NCBI RefSeq assembly: GCF_000374565.1
Contig: NZ_KB894694.1
Location: forward strand, 62,001-126,000
DNA: 64,000 nt
Reading direction: 5' to 3'
Origin: Siminovitchia fordii DSM 16014 = CIP 108821
GTDB lineage: Bacteria; Bacillota; Bacilli; Bacillales; Bacillaceae_C
Positions 17,753 to 26,615 of the stretch are shown here, one piece after another. Below the pieces are notes generated by a model, which did no database searches, had not been told where the DNA came from, and worked only from the letters and a program-made list of their open reading frames with translations. The position numbers and the translations under genes were made by a program. How positions within the stretch are numbered: position 1 is the first letter of the stretch; each line of letters opens with the position of its first letter.

Positions 17753-18244
17753 ATGAAAAAGAATAATGATTTTGACGCAAATCATATGCCAGCCATGAAA
17801 TTGAATGAAACGGACAAAAAGATCATTGAAATATTATTGGAAAATGCCCGAATTTCGTATACTGACCTTGCCAAGGAAATCGGATTGTCCAGAGTGGCCG
17901 TTCAGTCCCGCATCCAATCGCTGATTGAAGATGGGGTCATTGAACGATTTACGGCTGTGGTGAATCCGATAAAAGTGGGCATTCAGGTCTCCGCTTTTTT
18001 CAATGTGGATGTAGAACCTAAATATCTCGACGAGATTGCCGAAAAGCTTGCTCTGCATCCGGCAGTCACAAGTCTTTATCATATGACAGGACCCAGCACT
18101 CTCCATATGCATGGGGTCTTTAAGAGCATGAAAGAAATGGAAGACTTTTTGCTTGAAACACTATATTCAACAAAAGGGATCATGCGCGTTGATACCCAAA
18201 TGCTTTTAAAACGATATAAAAGCAGAATGGGGCTCAAACTTTAA
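17753..18244 (+). CDS. ywrC: Lrp/AsnC-family regulator YwrC
   Basis: A 163-residue regulator. The N-terminal helix-turn-helix is in [39 protein letters not shown] (broken here by its two helices), and the C-terminal half is the RAM ligand-binding domain ([32 protein letters not shown]). ATG 17753 is used because AAAAAGGA lies nine bases before it; the ATG at 17744 touches that site. Its homologue controls the chromate transporter pair in Bacillus subtilis. The transporter genes follow after 32 bases. Confidence 0.85.
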   Translation: MKKNNDFDANHMPAMKLNETDKKIIEILLENARISYTDLAKEIGLSRVAVQSRIQSLIEDGVIERFTAVVNPIKVGIQVSAFFNVDVEPKYLDEIAEKLALHPAVTSLYHMTGPSTLHMHGVFKSMKEMEDFLLETLYSTKGIMRVDTQMLLKRYKSRMGLKL

Positions 18245-18276
18245 ACTTTGCATTTCAAAAACAGGAGGGATTGGAG

Positions 18277-18888
18277 ATGGACCTCAAAGAGTATGTAGCA
18301 CTGTCTGGTGCCATGCTAAGAGTTGGGATTTTTGGTTATGGAGGAGGACCTTCCGTCATTCCTCTGTTCCGCCATGAAGCTGTTACTCGTTATAAATGGA
18401 TGACCGATAAAGAATTCGGTGAGCTCTTGGCTTTTGCCAATGCTTTGCCAGGGCCAATTGCCACAAAGCTGGCTGCTCAACTCGGCTATCAACAAAAAGG
18501 GGCCATGGGAGCGGTAGTGGCAATTCTTGCCCATATTCTGCCCACTACCATTGCAATGGTTGCCTTACTGGGAGCCTTGTATGCCATGAAAGAATCAGTG
18601 ATCGTAGCAGGAATGATTGCTGCTGTAAGGCCGGTCATTGCTGTCTTGCTCGGGATTACCGCCTATGAGTTCTGTGCAAAAACCTGGGGTGGACTTGGAA
18701 AGATCATCGGAGTTGGATTCGGGGTTATCGCTTTCTTGCTGCTTGGTGTACTGGACGTCCATCCAGCTATTGTAATTATTACTTTTTTAGCATATGGCAC
18801 TGTCCATATTAAAGTATTTAATTGGGCCAAGCGGAAATGGGGCGGAAAAGAAAGCATCAAACAAAATAGCGGAGGAATGCCATCATGA
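18277..18888 (+). CDS. ywrB: short-chain chromate transporter subunit YwrB (ChrA N-half)
   Basis: A 203-residue membrane protein matching the N-terminal half of chromate ion transporters. Motifs are FGYGGGPSVIPLFRHE, ANALPGPIATKLAAQLGYQ and a tail of four further helices. Two short proteins of this type form a functional exporter that removes chromate from the cell. The ATG at 18277 stands eight bases after AGGAGG and is preferred to the TTG at 18271. The stop overlaps the next start by four bases (ATGA). Confidence 0.88.
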   Translation: MDLKEYVALSGAMLRVGIFGYGGGPSVIPLFRHEAVTRYKWMTDKEFGELLAFANALPGPIATKLAAQLGYQQKGAMGAVVAILAHILPTTIAMVALLGALYAMKESVIVAGMIAAVRPVIAVLLGITAYEFCAKTWGGLGKIIGVGFGVIAFLLLGVLDVHPAIVIITFLAYGTVHIKVFNWAKRKWGGKESIKQNSGGMPS

Positions 18889-19427
18889 TTTATTGGGATT
18901 TATTTTGGGCTTTTTTCGTAGCCAATATATTGGGTTACGGAGGAGGTCCGGCAACCATACCGTTGGCACAGCAGCAGGTAGTGGACCATTATGGATGGAT
19001 GACAAATACCGAGTTTGTTGACATGCTGGCCGTCGCAAACGCCCTTCCGGGCCCGATTGCAACCAAAATTGCAGCGTTCGCCGGTTATCAGGAAGCCGGC
19101 TGGCTTGGTCTCATTGTTGCAACAATAGGCACAGTAGCCCCATCTGCTATTGCTATTATTGTATTATTAAAGATATTGAATCACTTTAAACAATCGCCTA
19201 TCGTTAAGGGGATGACGATGTTAGTACAGCCGGTTATCGCTGTTATGATGATACAGCTTACATGGCAGTTCAGCTCAGTCTCCTTCGATTCCATCGGCAT
19301 GTGGCAATCCGTTTTTATCGGCGTAATTTCGCTGGTTGCCATCGTTTGGTGGAAAATCCATCCTGCCATCATGATCGTAGCCGCTTTTGTGTATGGAGGA
19401 GTCGTTTTGCCGTACATGATGGCTTAA
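18885..19427 (+). CDS. ywrA: short-chain chromate transporter subunit YwrA (ChrA C-half)
   Basis: A 180-residue partner of the preceding protein with the same signature in variant form: LGYGGGPATIPLAQQQVV and ANALPGPIATKIAAFAGYQ. The gene overlaps ywrB and must be co-translated. The two halves probably insert in opposite orientation and pair in the membrane. A strong hairpin ends the operon at 19458-19491. Confidence 0.88.
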   Translation: MIYWDLFWAFFVANILGYGGGPATIPLAQQQVVDHYGWMTNTEFVDMLAVANALPGPIATKIAAFAGYQEAGWLGLIVATIGTVAPSAIAIIVLLKILNHFKQSPIVKGMTMLVQPVIAVMMIQLTWQFSSVSFDSIGMWQSVFIGVISLVAIVWWKIHPAIMIVAAFVYGGVVLPYMMA

Positions 19428-19457
19428 TATTTTTGAAAAATGGACTGAAAAATATTC

Positions 19458-19491
19458 AAAACCGACTGTTTAATGGAGAACAGTCGGTTTT
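19458..19491. terminator. hairpin terminator after ywrCBA
   Basis: AAAACCGACTGTT pairs with AACAGTCGGTTTT around an eight-base loop. It closes the ywrCBA operon and abuts the stop codon of the convergent MocR-type gene. Confidence 0.85.
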
Positions 19492-19492
19492 G

Positions 19493-20872
19493 TTATGTCC
19501 AGGCCGCTTTTAAAAGGGAGACCCCTTTTACGATCTCAGTTGGGGTTAAATTACTAAACCCCAGCTTTAATAGTGGGTCACTTGGATAATCGGCAATAAA
19601 GTGAGGAAAGGTCGAATAGATTCTAACGCCTTGTTTTTGAGCCTGTTTGATCAATAAATTTTCTGATTTGCCGAGGTGAGCTTGAATTAAAACATAAAGC
19701 CCCGATTGCTCACCAATAATGGTTATTTTATCTTGAAAAGCCTTTCGGAGCTCTGATACCATTAATTGCATTTTACGTTGGTAAACGAGCCGCATCCTTT
19801 TAATATGGCGAAGCCATTCCCCTTCTTCCATCAATTTGGCCACGGTGAGTTGATGAAGTTTTGAAGCTGTATGTTGAAACATGCCAAAGGTTTTTTTATA
19901 TTCGGACAAAATGGGCTCAGGCAGCACCATATAGCACATACGAAGTCCAGGAAGAAAAGCTTTTGAGAAATTTCCGATATATATAACCCTCGTTGCATCA
20001 ATTGATGACAGTGCTGGAAACGGCTTTTGCGTATAGCGAAACTCACTATCGTAATCATCTTCAATAATATAGCCATCGCGGTTGTTCGCCCATTGAATGA
20101 GTGCCTGTCTTTGTTGAATCGGCATCGTGACACCTAATGGACATTGGTGAGATGGAGTGACATAAATGAGTTTCGATTGAAATTGGTCCAATTTGGAAAG
20201 ATCAGCACCGTTTTTTTGAATGGGCAGTGTTTCAAGTTGGAACTTGTGTAAGTCAAACACTTCACGGGCGCCATCGTAACCGGGGTTTTCAACAATGATG
20301 CTATGATATTTTTCTTTTAATATATGACCAATATTAAGAAGCATTTGTTGTGTGTTGCTGCCAATGATGACAGCGTCCGAATTCGTCTCAAGACCCCGTG
20401 ATTGAAATAAATATTTGGCAATCTCTAATCGAAGCACTTTTTCTCCGAAAGGATCGCCATAAGTATAGCTTGCTGGCATTGTTAATATTTGGTTGGTCAT
20501 TTTCCGCCATGTTTTTACTGGAAAATGTGTGGGATCCACTGCACCGGCCCGGAAGTCTACAAGTATCTCTGGCGATGCCTGAGAAACCTCTCTCTTCATT
20601 TTTGTTTCAGGATTGTTTAACAGTAAAGGTTCTAAGAGGTTAACGAAATACCCCCTTCTTCCTTCCCCACGAATATAACCTTCAGCAACGAGTTGTTCAT
20701 AAGCGGTAAGTGTTGTATTTCGACTCACACCCAGCGATTCTGCCAATTTCCTAATAGATGGCAGTTGCTCATTCGCCTGAACGTCTCCCTGTTCAATGAA
20801 TGTTTTTAGTTTTTCATAGATTTGTTTATATTTAGGACACTTATCGTGCAAAGCGAAAATCATGTCTTTCAT
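19493..20872 (-). CDS. MocR-family regulator (GntR helix-turn-helix fused to aminotransferase domain)
   Basis: A 459-residue protein. Residues 1-75 hold a GntR-type DNA-binding domain (LPSIRKLAESLGVSRNTTL, then YEQLVAEGYI). The rest resembles class I aminotransferases, with the pyridoxal-phosphate lysine expected in IYIGNFSKAFLPGLRMCY. Such proteins sense PLP or an amino acid adduct and regulate a divergent target. The internal ATG at 20872 is chosen because AAAGGAGTGG precedes it at nine bases. It is divergent from a PaiB-like gene, a common pairing, so that gene is the likely target. Confidence 0.85.
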   Translation of the reverse strand: MKDMIFALHDKCPKYKQIYEKLKTFIEQGDVQANEQLPSIRKLAESLGVSRNTTLTAYEQLVAEGYIRGEGRRGYFVNLLEPLLLNNPETKMKREVSQASPEILVDFRAGAVDPTHFPVKTWRKMTNQILTMPASYTYGDPFGEKVLRLEIAKYLFQSRGLETNSDAVIIGSNTQQMLLNIGHILKEKYHSIIVENPGYDGAREVFDLHKFQLETLPIQKNGADLSKLDQFQSKLIYVTPSHQCPLGVTMPIQQRQALIQWANNRDGYIIEDDYDSEFRYTQKPFPALSSIDATRVIYIGNFSKAFLPGLRMCYMVLPEPILSEYKKTFGMFQHTASKLHQLTVAKLMEEGEWLRHIKRMRLVYQRKMQLMVSELRKAFQDKITIIGEQSGLYVLIQAHLGKSENLLIKQAQKQGVRIYSTFPHFIADYPSDPLLKLGFSNLTPTEIVKGVSLLKAAWT

Positions 20873-21069
20873 TTTTATCCACTCCTTTGACACGTGAAAA
20901 AGATTAAAGTTGTATCTTTTTTCATGTCAGACTTTGCACTACTATAATATTGCAGATGCAATGAAGTTGGCAAGTAAGCGTTATAAGTACAATTAAAAAA
21001 CATAGCAAGTCAATAGTTGTCTTCATAATGATCATAGACGAACTACGTCTTAGTGAAAGGGGTAAGGAT

Positions 21070-21684
21070 ATGTACATTCCTAAACATTTCAAGATTGAAG
21101 AGGAAGCGGAGAAGTTTAAGATAATGAGAGAAAATAGTTTTGCGACACTGTTTTCTCTACATCAAGGGGCTCCTTTTGCAACACACCTTCCTTTGCTATT
21201 GAGTGAAGACGGCAGTCATTTATCAGGGCATTTTGCTCGAGCGAATCCTCAATGGAAGGACATTGAAAACCAAACAGTTTTAGCCGTATTCCAAGGGCCA
21301 CATAGCTATATTTCTCCATCGTGGTACGAAACAAATCAAACCGTGCCAACTTGGAATTATGTTGCCGTTCATGTGTATGGTGAAATGAAGCTAATCAATG
21401 ATGAAGAGGAAATAATGACTGATTTTCGTAAAATGACAGAAGTATATGAAGCAAAAAAGAGCTTGTATCGATTGGAAGTTGTGGATCCAAAGATAATGTC
21501 CAATTTGAATAAAGGAGTTCAAGCATTTAAAATTCATATTTCTCATATTGAAGGAAAAGCAAAGTTAAGTCAAAATCACTCAACCGAAAGACAAAATCGA
21601 GTTATTTCTCATTTGTCAAAAGGGGGTAATGAAAATGACCGGCAGATTGCCAGGTTGATGAAAACGAATCTGGACATTGATTAA
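21070..21684 (+). CDS. PaiB-like FMN-binding protein
   Basis: A 204-residue protein of the FMN-binding, PaiB-type family. Landmarks are [11 protein letters not shown] at the start, [27 protein letters not shown] and [14 protein letters not shown]. PaiB was described as a negative regulator of sporulation and protease genes in Bacillus, but the fold is that of a flavin-binding split barrel and many members may be enzymes. AAGGGGTAAGGAT precedes the ATG at 21070. The divergent MocR regulator probably controls it. Confidence 0.82.
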   Translation: MYIPKHFKIEEEAEKFKIMRENSFATLFSLHQGAPFATHLPLLLSEDGSHLSGHFARANPQWKDIENQTVLAVFQGPHSYISPSWYETNQTVPTWNYVAVHVYGEMKLINDEEEIMTDFRKMTEVYEAKKSLYRLEVVDPKIMSNLNKGVQAFKIHISHIEGKAKLSQNHSTERQNRVISHLSKGGNENDRQIARLMKTNLDID

Positions 21685-21770
21685 AGAAAGTTAAATGGAT
21701 TTCTCTGTAAAAAGACCTCTTATTGAATGGGGACCTTATAGATATTTTAGGAAATTTCCGCTGTTTTAAA

Positions 21771-21813
21771 AGAAAAACTGGCAAAATCCGTTTAGAGGTA
21801 AGCCAGTTTTTCT
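21771..21813. terminator. bidirectional hairpin terminator
   Basis: AGAAAAACTGGC pairs with GCCAGTTTTTCT. It lies between the PaiB-like gene and the convergent oligopeptide-binding protein gene, with T-rich flanks on both strands. Confidence 0.8.
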
Positions 21814-21845
21814 GAATGTTTAATCATTCTCATAAATGTCTTAGA

Positions 21846-23405
21846 TTAGTCAGACTTTGTCGTATTCCAAAAAACAGGACCATGGAACATCTCAAAGTTT
21901 TTAACATTTGTGCGGATAGCGGCAACACTGTCTACATCCCCAAATTTAATAGCAGGCAGGTAGTTCCAAGATTCCTCTTGAAGTTTGCCAAATATCTCTT
22001 TAGCCTCCTCATCAGAAGGAGCAACCATCAATTGATCCAACAATTGATCGATTTCTGGACTATTCGACCAACCGGTATAATTAATTCTGGAATCTAAATA
22101 GTTAATTTGCGTTGGGTCAGTGGCCACTTGATAACTCATTGGCATTAAATCATAAAATTTATCGTCTTCCCTGACTTCCATCAAAGTTGCCCAATCATAT
22201 ATCTCTAACTTAGATTTAACCCCAATCTTTTTGAGGTTTTCCTGAATAACAACCGCTGTATGATATTGTTCATTATAATCCTTTGTTGTTAATATTGTTA
22301 GTTCTTCCCCGTTATAACCGGCTTCTTTAAACAATTTTTTGGCCGCTTCCGGGTCATATTCATCGTACTTGTCTTTCCCCTTGTCACTGTACCAGCTTAC
22401 ATACTCCTTTGATAATAATCCATGTTCCGGAGTATAAAACTTTTCGTCCGTGAAGGCCGCCATCATTACCTCTTTTTTATCCACCGCCAAGTTTAACGCC
22501 TGTCTGGCTTTCTCATTGGAAAATAACCCGTTGCGTTTATTAAAAATAACTGTGTTAAACCCATTCGGGTAGGTGAGTGCTTCCAGATTTCCATCACTTT
22601 CCAAAGCAGGAAAATTATCATGAGGAATTTCAAGTGATACATCGTACTCCCCCGTTTGTATTCCGGCAGTTCTGGTTGATTCGTCTGGAACTATGTGGAA
22701 AACCAATTCATCAACCATCGGGTCTTTTTTGCCGACCAAGCCATCAGGTTCATTTTTAGGAGACTGGTATTCTTCGTTTTTTACCATCTTAATATATTGA
22801 TCCTGTTTCCACTCTTCGAGCTTGAACGGGCCTGTCCCAATGTATTCCTTAACTCCGGCTTTTGGTGCAGTGTCGATCACTTCTTTTGGCATAATAGCCG
22901 GGAAATTGATATTAGTAGCTAATATATACTTTGCGATTGTAAATGGCTTATCCATTTTTAATACAACCGTATAATCATCTTTTTTTACAAATTCGGATTT
23001 GGAAAAATAGGTGTTTGCCTTTCCATTTAATTCTCTCCAGCGCTCCATAGAAGCTACGACATCATCAGCCGTCATTTCTTTTCCGTTATGGAATTTAACA
23101 CCTTTTCTTAATTTGAATGTGATGCTTTTGAGATCTTCACTGGATTCAAATGACTCTGCCAGCAATGGTGCAGCCTCATTCCTTTCATTAAAGGCCAATA
23201 GTGATTCAAAAATATTACGTCCGATTTCGGTCGTGGCCACCGAAACAGTGGCATGTGGATCCAAGGTAGGCGGTTGTGCCATATAAGCGACATTTAGCGT
23301 ACCGCCTTTTTTATCACTATTTCCACTTTTTCCAGCATCTTCAGATGACGAAGCACAGCCAACCAACAAAAAGACGATCAAAAAAGGTACCAGTATTTTT
23401 TTCAC
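21846..23405 (-). CDS. oligopeptide ABC transporter binding lipoprotein (copy 1)
   Basis: A 519-residue family 5 solute-binding protein (DppA/OppA type). The lipoprotein signal ends LLVGC; the mature part opens GGTLNVAYMAQPPTLDPHAT and has the family motif GVKFHNGKEMTADDVVASMERW. GTG 23405 is used as start since CGGAGGAAAGACC precedes it. It follows a C45 hydrolase gene by 46 bases. It is a near-twin of the protein at 25022-26581; differences cluster in the middle third (for example residues that follow the DESTRTAGIQTGEYDV stretch), which may shift ligand choice. No permease genes accompany this copy, so it likely feeds the dppBCDF permease. Confidence 0.88.
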   Translation of the reverse strand: MKKILVPFLIVFLLVGCASSSEDAGKSGNSDKKGGTLNVAYMAQPPTLDPHATVSVATTEIGRNIFESLLAFNERNEAAPLLAESFESSEDLKSITFKLRKGVKFHNGKEMTADDVVASMERWRELNGKANTYFSKSEFVKKDDYTVVLKMDKPFTIAKYILATNINFPAIMPKEVIDTAPKAGVKEYIGTGPFKLEEWKQDQYIKMVKNEEYQSPKNEPDGLVGKKDPMVDELVFHIVPDESTRTAGIQTGEYDVSLEIPHDNFPALESDGNLEALTYPNGFNTVIFNKRNGLFSNEKARQALNLAVDKKEVMMAAFTDEKFYTPEHGLLSKEYVSWYSDKGKDKYDEYDPEAAKKLFKEAGYNGEELTILTTKDYNEQYHTAVVIQENLKKIGVKSKLEIYDWATLMEVREDDKFYDLMPMSYQVATDPTQINYLDSRINYTGWSNSPEIDQLLDQLMVAPSDEEAKEIFGKLQEESWNYLPAIKFGDVDSVAAIRTNVKNFEMFHGPVFWNTTKSD

Positions 23406-23451
23406 GGTCTTTCCTCCGTTATTTTTTATGATTTTCCACATATAAAAATCA

Positions 23452-24549
23452 TTACATTGTTACCGCTCTTATATGATCTATTTCTTCGAATGTTCCTTCC
23501 TGACCTACACGTAATAATGCCCTTCTTTCCGATAGATTCATAATAATAGAGAAAATTGTTTCTACCTTTCGATACTCTGGTGCGTTTTCATTTTCAAAAT
23601 GATTAATGGAGCATGGTTTATTCAACGTATCCGATAACCATCTCTCAAACGTTTGCTCATTGATTGGTTCTTTAGCAGCTATGCTTGTTTTAATAAGTTG
23701 ATCAGCCCTTTTCTTTCGAAGAATTGAATCTTCAAACCGAACATCATTCATGTCATTTACATGTTTTTTAATGACATTCGAGCAAATATGATTTGTGTGG
23801 GTCAACCATCCATCGTCTCCACCTACATAATCAACCCCAAAAGGAGAGACCTCCAGATTCACTGTCATTCCATTTCCATCGCCATCATCATAGCCAATTA
23901 AAAAATTTCCGGAAGCAGCTATTTGCCCATTTGATATCTTGGAAATTGCTTCGGCTTGGGAATATGAGTTTAATACGGCTCGATATCCAAGATGCAACGG
24001 TACTTTGTTTGTCCCTTTATCTGTAACTAAAGCATTTAGACAAAAACCTACTCCTGCTGAGTTAAAACCAATTTTCCCAATGATCCCTCCTTCGGTTACC
24101 ATTGTTATGCGTGGGGTATTCTTAGCTTGTATATCAAGCAATAGCAAACTGTTTTTTTGTGATGCCGTCCAATCCCAGGTTTGGCCGATGATCGTGTCTT
24201 TAATGATGGGGCTGGAAACCGCCATGGACGTGCAACCATCCGAAAAAACTTCCCCTATATTCGTCAGGGCTATTTCACTTCGGGCATTTAATGCCAAGAT
24301 ATCTTCAAAATCTACTCCCGCTCCCTCTGCAATCCCTTCCATTTCTTCAATCATCCGCAGGTCATATTTTTCAATCGCGTCTAAATGAATCAAAGCGTGA
24401 TCCCTTGCCTCTTGCCAACTCATTTTTTTGGCTACGTAAAATAGCCTTTCATACGCTTCCAGACTATTCATCACTTCTTGTTTCCCTTGGCTCCCATGCT
24501 GGAATCCTATTTCCTTTGCAGAGCCTTGGAGATGTAATCTTTTAACCAT
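23452..24549 (-). CDS. C45-family NTN hydrolase (copy 1)
   Basis: A 365-residue protein of the acyl-CoA:6-aminopenicillanate acyltransferase / peptidase C45 family. The predicted nucleophile is Cys106 in SDGCTSMAV, and Gly105-Cys106 matches the self-cleavage site of this family. TWDWTASQKNSLLLL, MVTEGGIIGKIGFNSAGVG and the conserved SINHFENENAPE region follow. No signal peptide, so intracellular. Such enzymes hydrolyse or form amide bonds of N-acyl amino compounds. ATG 24549 lies nine bases after GGGAGGA. Pairing with a binding protein suggests that it processes the imported ligand. Confidence 0.85.
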   Translation of the reverse strand: MVKRLHLQGSAKEIGFQHGSQGKQEVMNSLEAYERLFYVAKKMSWQEARDHALIHLDAIEKYDLRMIEEMEGIAEGAGVDFEDILALNARSEIALTNIGEVFSDGCTSMAVSSPIIKDTIIGQTWDWTASQKNSLLLLDIQAKNTPRITMVTEGGIIGKIGFNSAGVGFCLNALVTDKGTNKVPLHLGYRAVLNSYSQAEAISKISNGQIAASGNFLIGYDDGDGNGMTVNLEVSPFGVDYVGGDDGWLTHTNHICSNVIKKHVNDMNDVRFEDSILRKKRADQLIKTSIAAKEPINEQTFERWLSDTLNKPCSINHFENENAPEYRKVETIFSIIMNLSERRALLRVGQEGTFEEIDHIRAVTM

Positions 24550-24562
24550 GAAGTGCATTCCT

Positions 24563-24700
24563 CCCTAAAAACTAAATATACAAGTGGCAAACTACCTGGT
24601 GCCATTTGCTTTTTGACTTATCGTTGGAATTTTTCTTTTTACAGCGCTCCATTGAATATGGACGATGAATGATAAACACAGCCTAATGGCACATTGTAAA
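24563..24700 (-). pseudogene. relic of dppF 3' end
   Basis: On the minus strand this stretch encodes NVPLGCVYHSSS in one frame and HQVVCHLYI followed by a stop in another. These match NLPSGCVFHTRC and HQVACHLYN-stop at the end of the intact dppF at 27755. Base-by-base the sequence aligns with 27748-27890 with few gaps. It sits in the same place relative to the C45 gene as the real dppF end, so a whole dppF-C45-binding protein block was duplicated and this dppF copy was lost. Confidence 0.85.
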
Positions 24701-24737
24701 TGTTAGATGCAAAATGACAGCCCTTACATTTTGCATT

Positions 24738-24870
24738 TCATTCATTTACAAAGCTTGTTTTCACTTCCCTTCATCCTGTTAACTCATTATAAAAAATCTC
24801 CTAACAATAAAGTTGCACTATTGTTGGCGCTTTTTTAACTTTTTTGACATCTTTTTACTCAATTTTCATT
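24738..24870 (-). repeat. relic of the dppB leader and upstream terminator
   Basis: The sequence CATTATAAAAAATCTCC, CTAACAATAAAGTTGCA, then CTTTTTTAACTTTTTTGACA matches 31700-31810, which holds the region before dppB and the terminator and C-terminal codons of the membrane protein gene. Together with the dppF relic just to the left it shows that dppB, dppC, dppD and most of dppF have been deleted from this copy. No gene lies in the remaining part of the 24550-25021 gap. Confidence 0.75.
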
Positions 24871-24912
24871 ATCACTGTAACCGTTACCTATTTGATGAAA
24901 AGTAAAAAACCA

Positions 24913-24948
24913 GCGTCTCCCCACTAAGCTTTCTTAGCGGAGGGACGC
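24913..24948 (-). terminator. terminator of the dpp / C45 / binding protein operon
   Basis: On the minus strand GCGTCCCTCCGCTAAG pairs with CTTAGTGGGGAGACGC (a few G-U pairs) and is followed by a TGGTTTTTTAC tract. It closes the operon that ends with binding protein copy 2. Confidence 0.85.
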
Positions 24949-25021
24949 CTTTTATCATGTAATTGTGGAACCTTTTTCCGTGAATGGATCCGAATTATAT
25001 TCAGTCGGCCAATGGGATAGA

Positions 25022-26581
25022 TTAGTCAGACTTTGTCGTGTTCCAAAATACCGGACCATGGAACATCTCAAAGTTTTTAACATTTGTACGTACAGCGGCA
25101 ACACTATCATAATCCCCAAATTTAATTGCAGGTAAGTAATTCCAAGATTCTTCCTGAAGCTTGCCGAATATCTCTTTAGCCTCTTCATCAGAAGGAGCAA
25201 CCATTAATTGATCTAATAGTTTATCAATTTCCGGACTATTGGACCAACCTGTATAATTAATCCTGGAGTCTAAAAAGTTAATTTGTGTTGGATCAGTGAC
25301 CGGGTTATATCCCATTGGCATTAGATCATAAAATTTATCATCTTCTCTAACTTCCATCAAGGTTGCCCAGTCATAGACTTCCAACTTAGATTTAACTCCA
25401 ATTTTTTTAAGATTTTCCTGGATGACAACACCAATTTGATATTGGTCCTCATAATCTCTTGTAGTTAATATTGTTAGTTCTTCCCCATTATAACCAGCTT
25501 CTTTAAACAATTTTTTGGCCGCTTCCGGGTCATATTCATCATACTTGTCTTTCCCCTTTTCACTATACCAACTTACATACTCCTTAGATAATAATCCGTG
25601 TTCCTGCGTATAAAACTTTTCATCCGTGAAGGCAGCCATCATTACCTCTTTTTTATCCACTGCCAAGTTTAACGCCTGTCTAGCTTTTTCATTGGAAAAT
25701 AGCCCATTGCGTTTGTTAAATACAACTGTGCTGAATCCTTCTGGATGAGTAACTGTTTCTAAATTCGCGTCACTTTCTATTGAAGGAACATTATCGTAAG
25801 GGATGCTAAGTGCTACATCATATTCACCCGTTTGAATTCCAGCAGTCCTGGTTGATGCATCCGGAACCATACGGAAAACCAATTCATCAACCATTGGCTC
25901 CTTTTTACCGACCAATCCATCAGGTTCATTACGCGGCGATTGATAATCTTCGTTTTTAACCATCTTAATATATTGATCCTGTTTCCACTCTTCGAGCTTG
26001 AACGGGCCTGTTCCAATGTACTCCTTAACTCCGGCTTTTGGTGCATTGTCGATCACTTCTTTTGGCATAATAGCCGGGAAGTTGATATTAGTAGCTAATA
26101 TATATTTCGCGATTGTAAATGGCTTATCCATTTTTAATACAACCGTATAATCATCTTCTTTTACAAATTCAGATTTGGAAAAATAAGTGTTTGCCTTGCC
26201 ATTTAACTGTCTCCACCGTTCCATAGAAGCTACGACATCATCCGCTGTCATTTCTTTTCCGTTATGGAATTTAACACCTTTTCTTAATTTGAATGTGATG
26301 CTTTTGAGATCTTCACTGGATTCAAATGTCTCTGCCAGCAATGGTGCCGCCTCATTCCTTTCATTAAAGGCCAAGAGCGATTCGAAAATATTACGTCCAA
26401 TTTCACTCGTGGCCACCGAAACAGTAGCATGCGGATCCAAGGTAGGCGGTTGTGCCATATAAGCGACATTTAGAGTACCGCCTTTTTTATCACTATTTCC
26501 ACTTTTTCCAGCATCTTCAGATGACGAGCCACAACCAACTAACAAAAAGACAATCAGAAAAGATATAAGTGCTTTTTTCAT
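25022..26581 (-). CDS. oligopeptide ABC transporter binding lipoprotein (copy 2)
   Basis: A 519-residue family 5 binding protein with lipobox LLVGC, nearly the same as copy 1 at 21846-23405 over most of its length. ATG 26581 is chosen, with GGGGGAAACACC before it. It is the last gene of a six-gene block dppB-dppC-dppD-dppF-C45-binding protein, and so is the cognate receptor of the transporter. It captures peptides or peptide-like amides outside the membrane. Confidence 0.9.
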   Translation of the reverse strand: MKKALISFLIVFLLVGCGSSSEDAGKSGNSDKKGGTLNVAYMAQPPTLDPHATVSVATSEIGRNIFESLLAFNERNEAAPLLAETFESSEDLKSITFKLRKGVKFHNGKEMTADDVVASMERWRQLNGKANTYFSKSEFVKEDDYTVVLKMDKPFTIAKYILATNINFPAIMPKEVIDNAPKAGVKEYIGTGPFKLEEWKQDQYIKMVKNEDYQSPRNEPDGLVGKKEPMVDELVFRMVPDASTRTAGIQTGEYDVALSIPYDNVPSIESDANLETVTHPEGFSTVVFNKRNGLFSNEKARQALNLAVDKKEVMMAAFTDEKFYTQEHGLLSKEYVSWYSEKGKDKYDEYDPEAAKKLFKEAGYNGEELTILTTRDYEDQYQIGVVIQENLKKIGVKSKLEVYDWATLMEVREDDKFYDLMPMGYNPVTDPTQINFLDSRINYTGWSNSPEIDKLLDQLMVAPSDEEAKEIFGKLQEESWNYLPAIKFGDYDSVAAVRTNVKNFEMFHGPVFWNTTKSD

Positions 26582-26615
26582 GGTGTTTCCCCCGTTTGTA
26601 TATTTTTTATTCAAA

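Noticed and set aside
17266-17766. Two plus-strand frames in the AT-rich gap before ywrC
   Set aside because: Low-complexity, Phe/Leu/Ile-rich translations without start signals; this is regulatory DNA.
24706-24721. Possible sigma-54 promoter upstream of C45 copy 1 (GGGCTGTCATTTTGCA on the minus strand)
   Set aside because: GG and GC spacing is right but the -24 element is poor and the site lies in relic DNA; too weak next to the three clear promoters.
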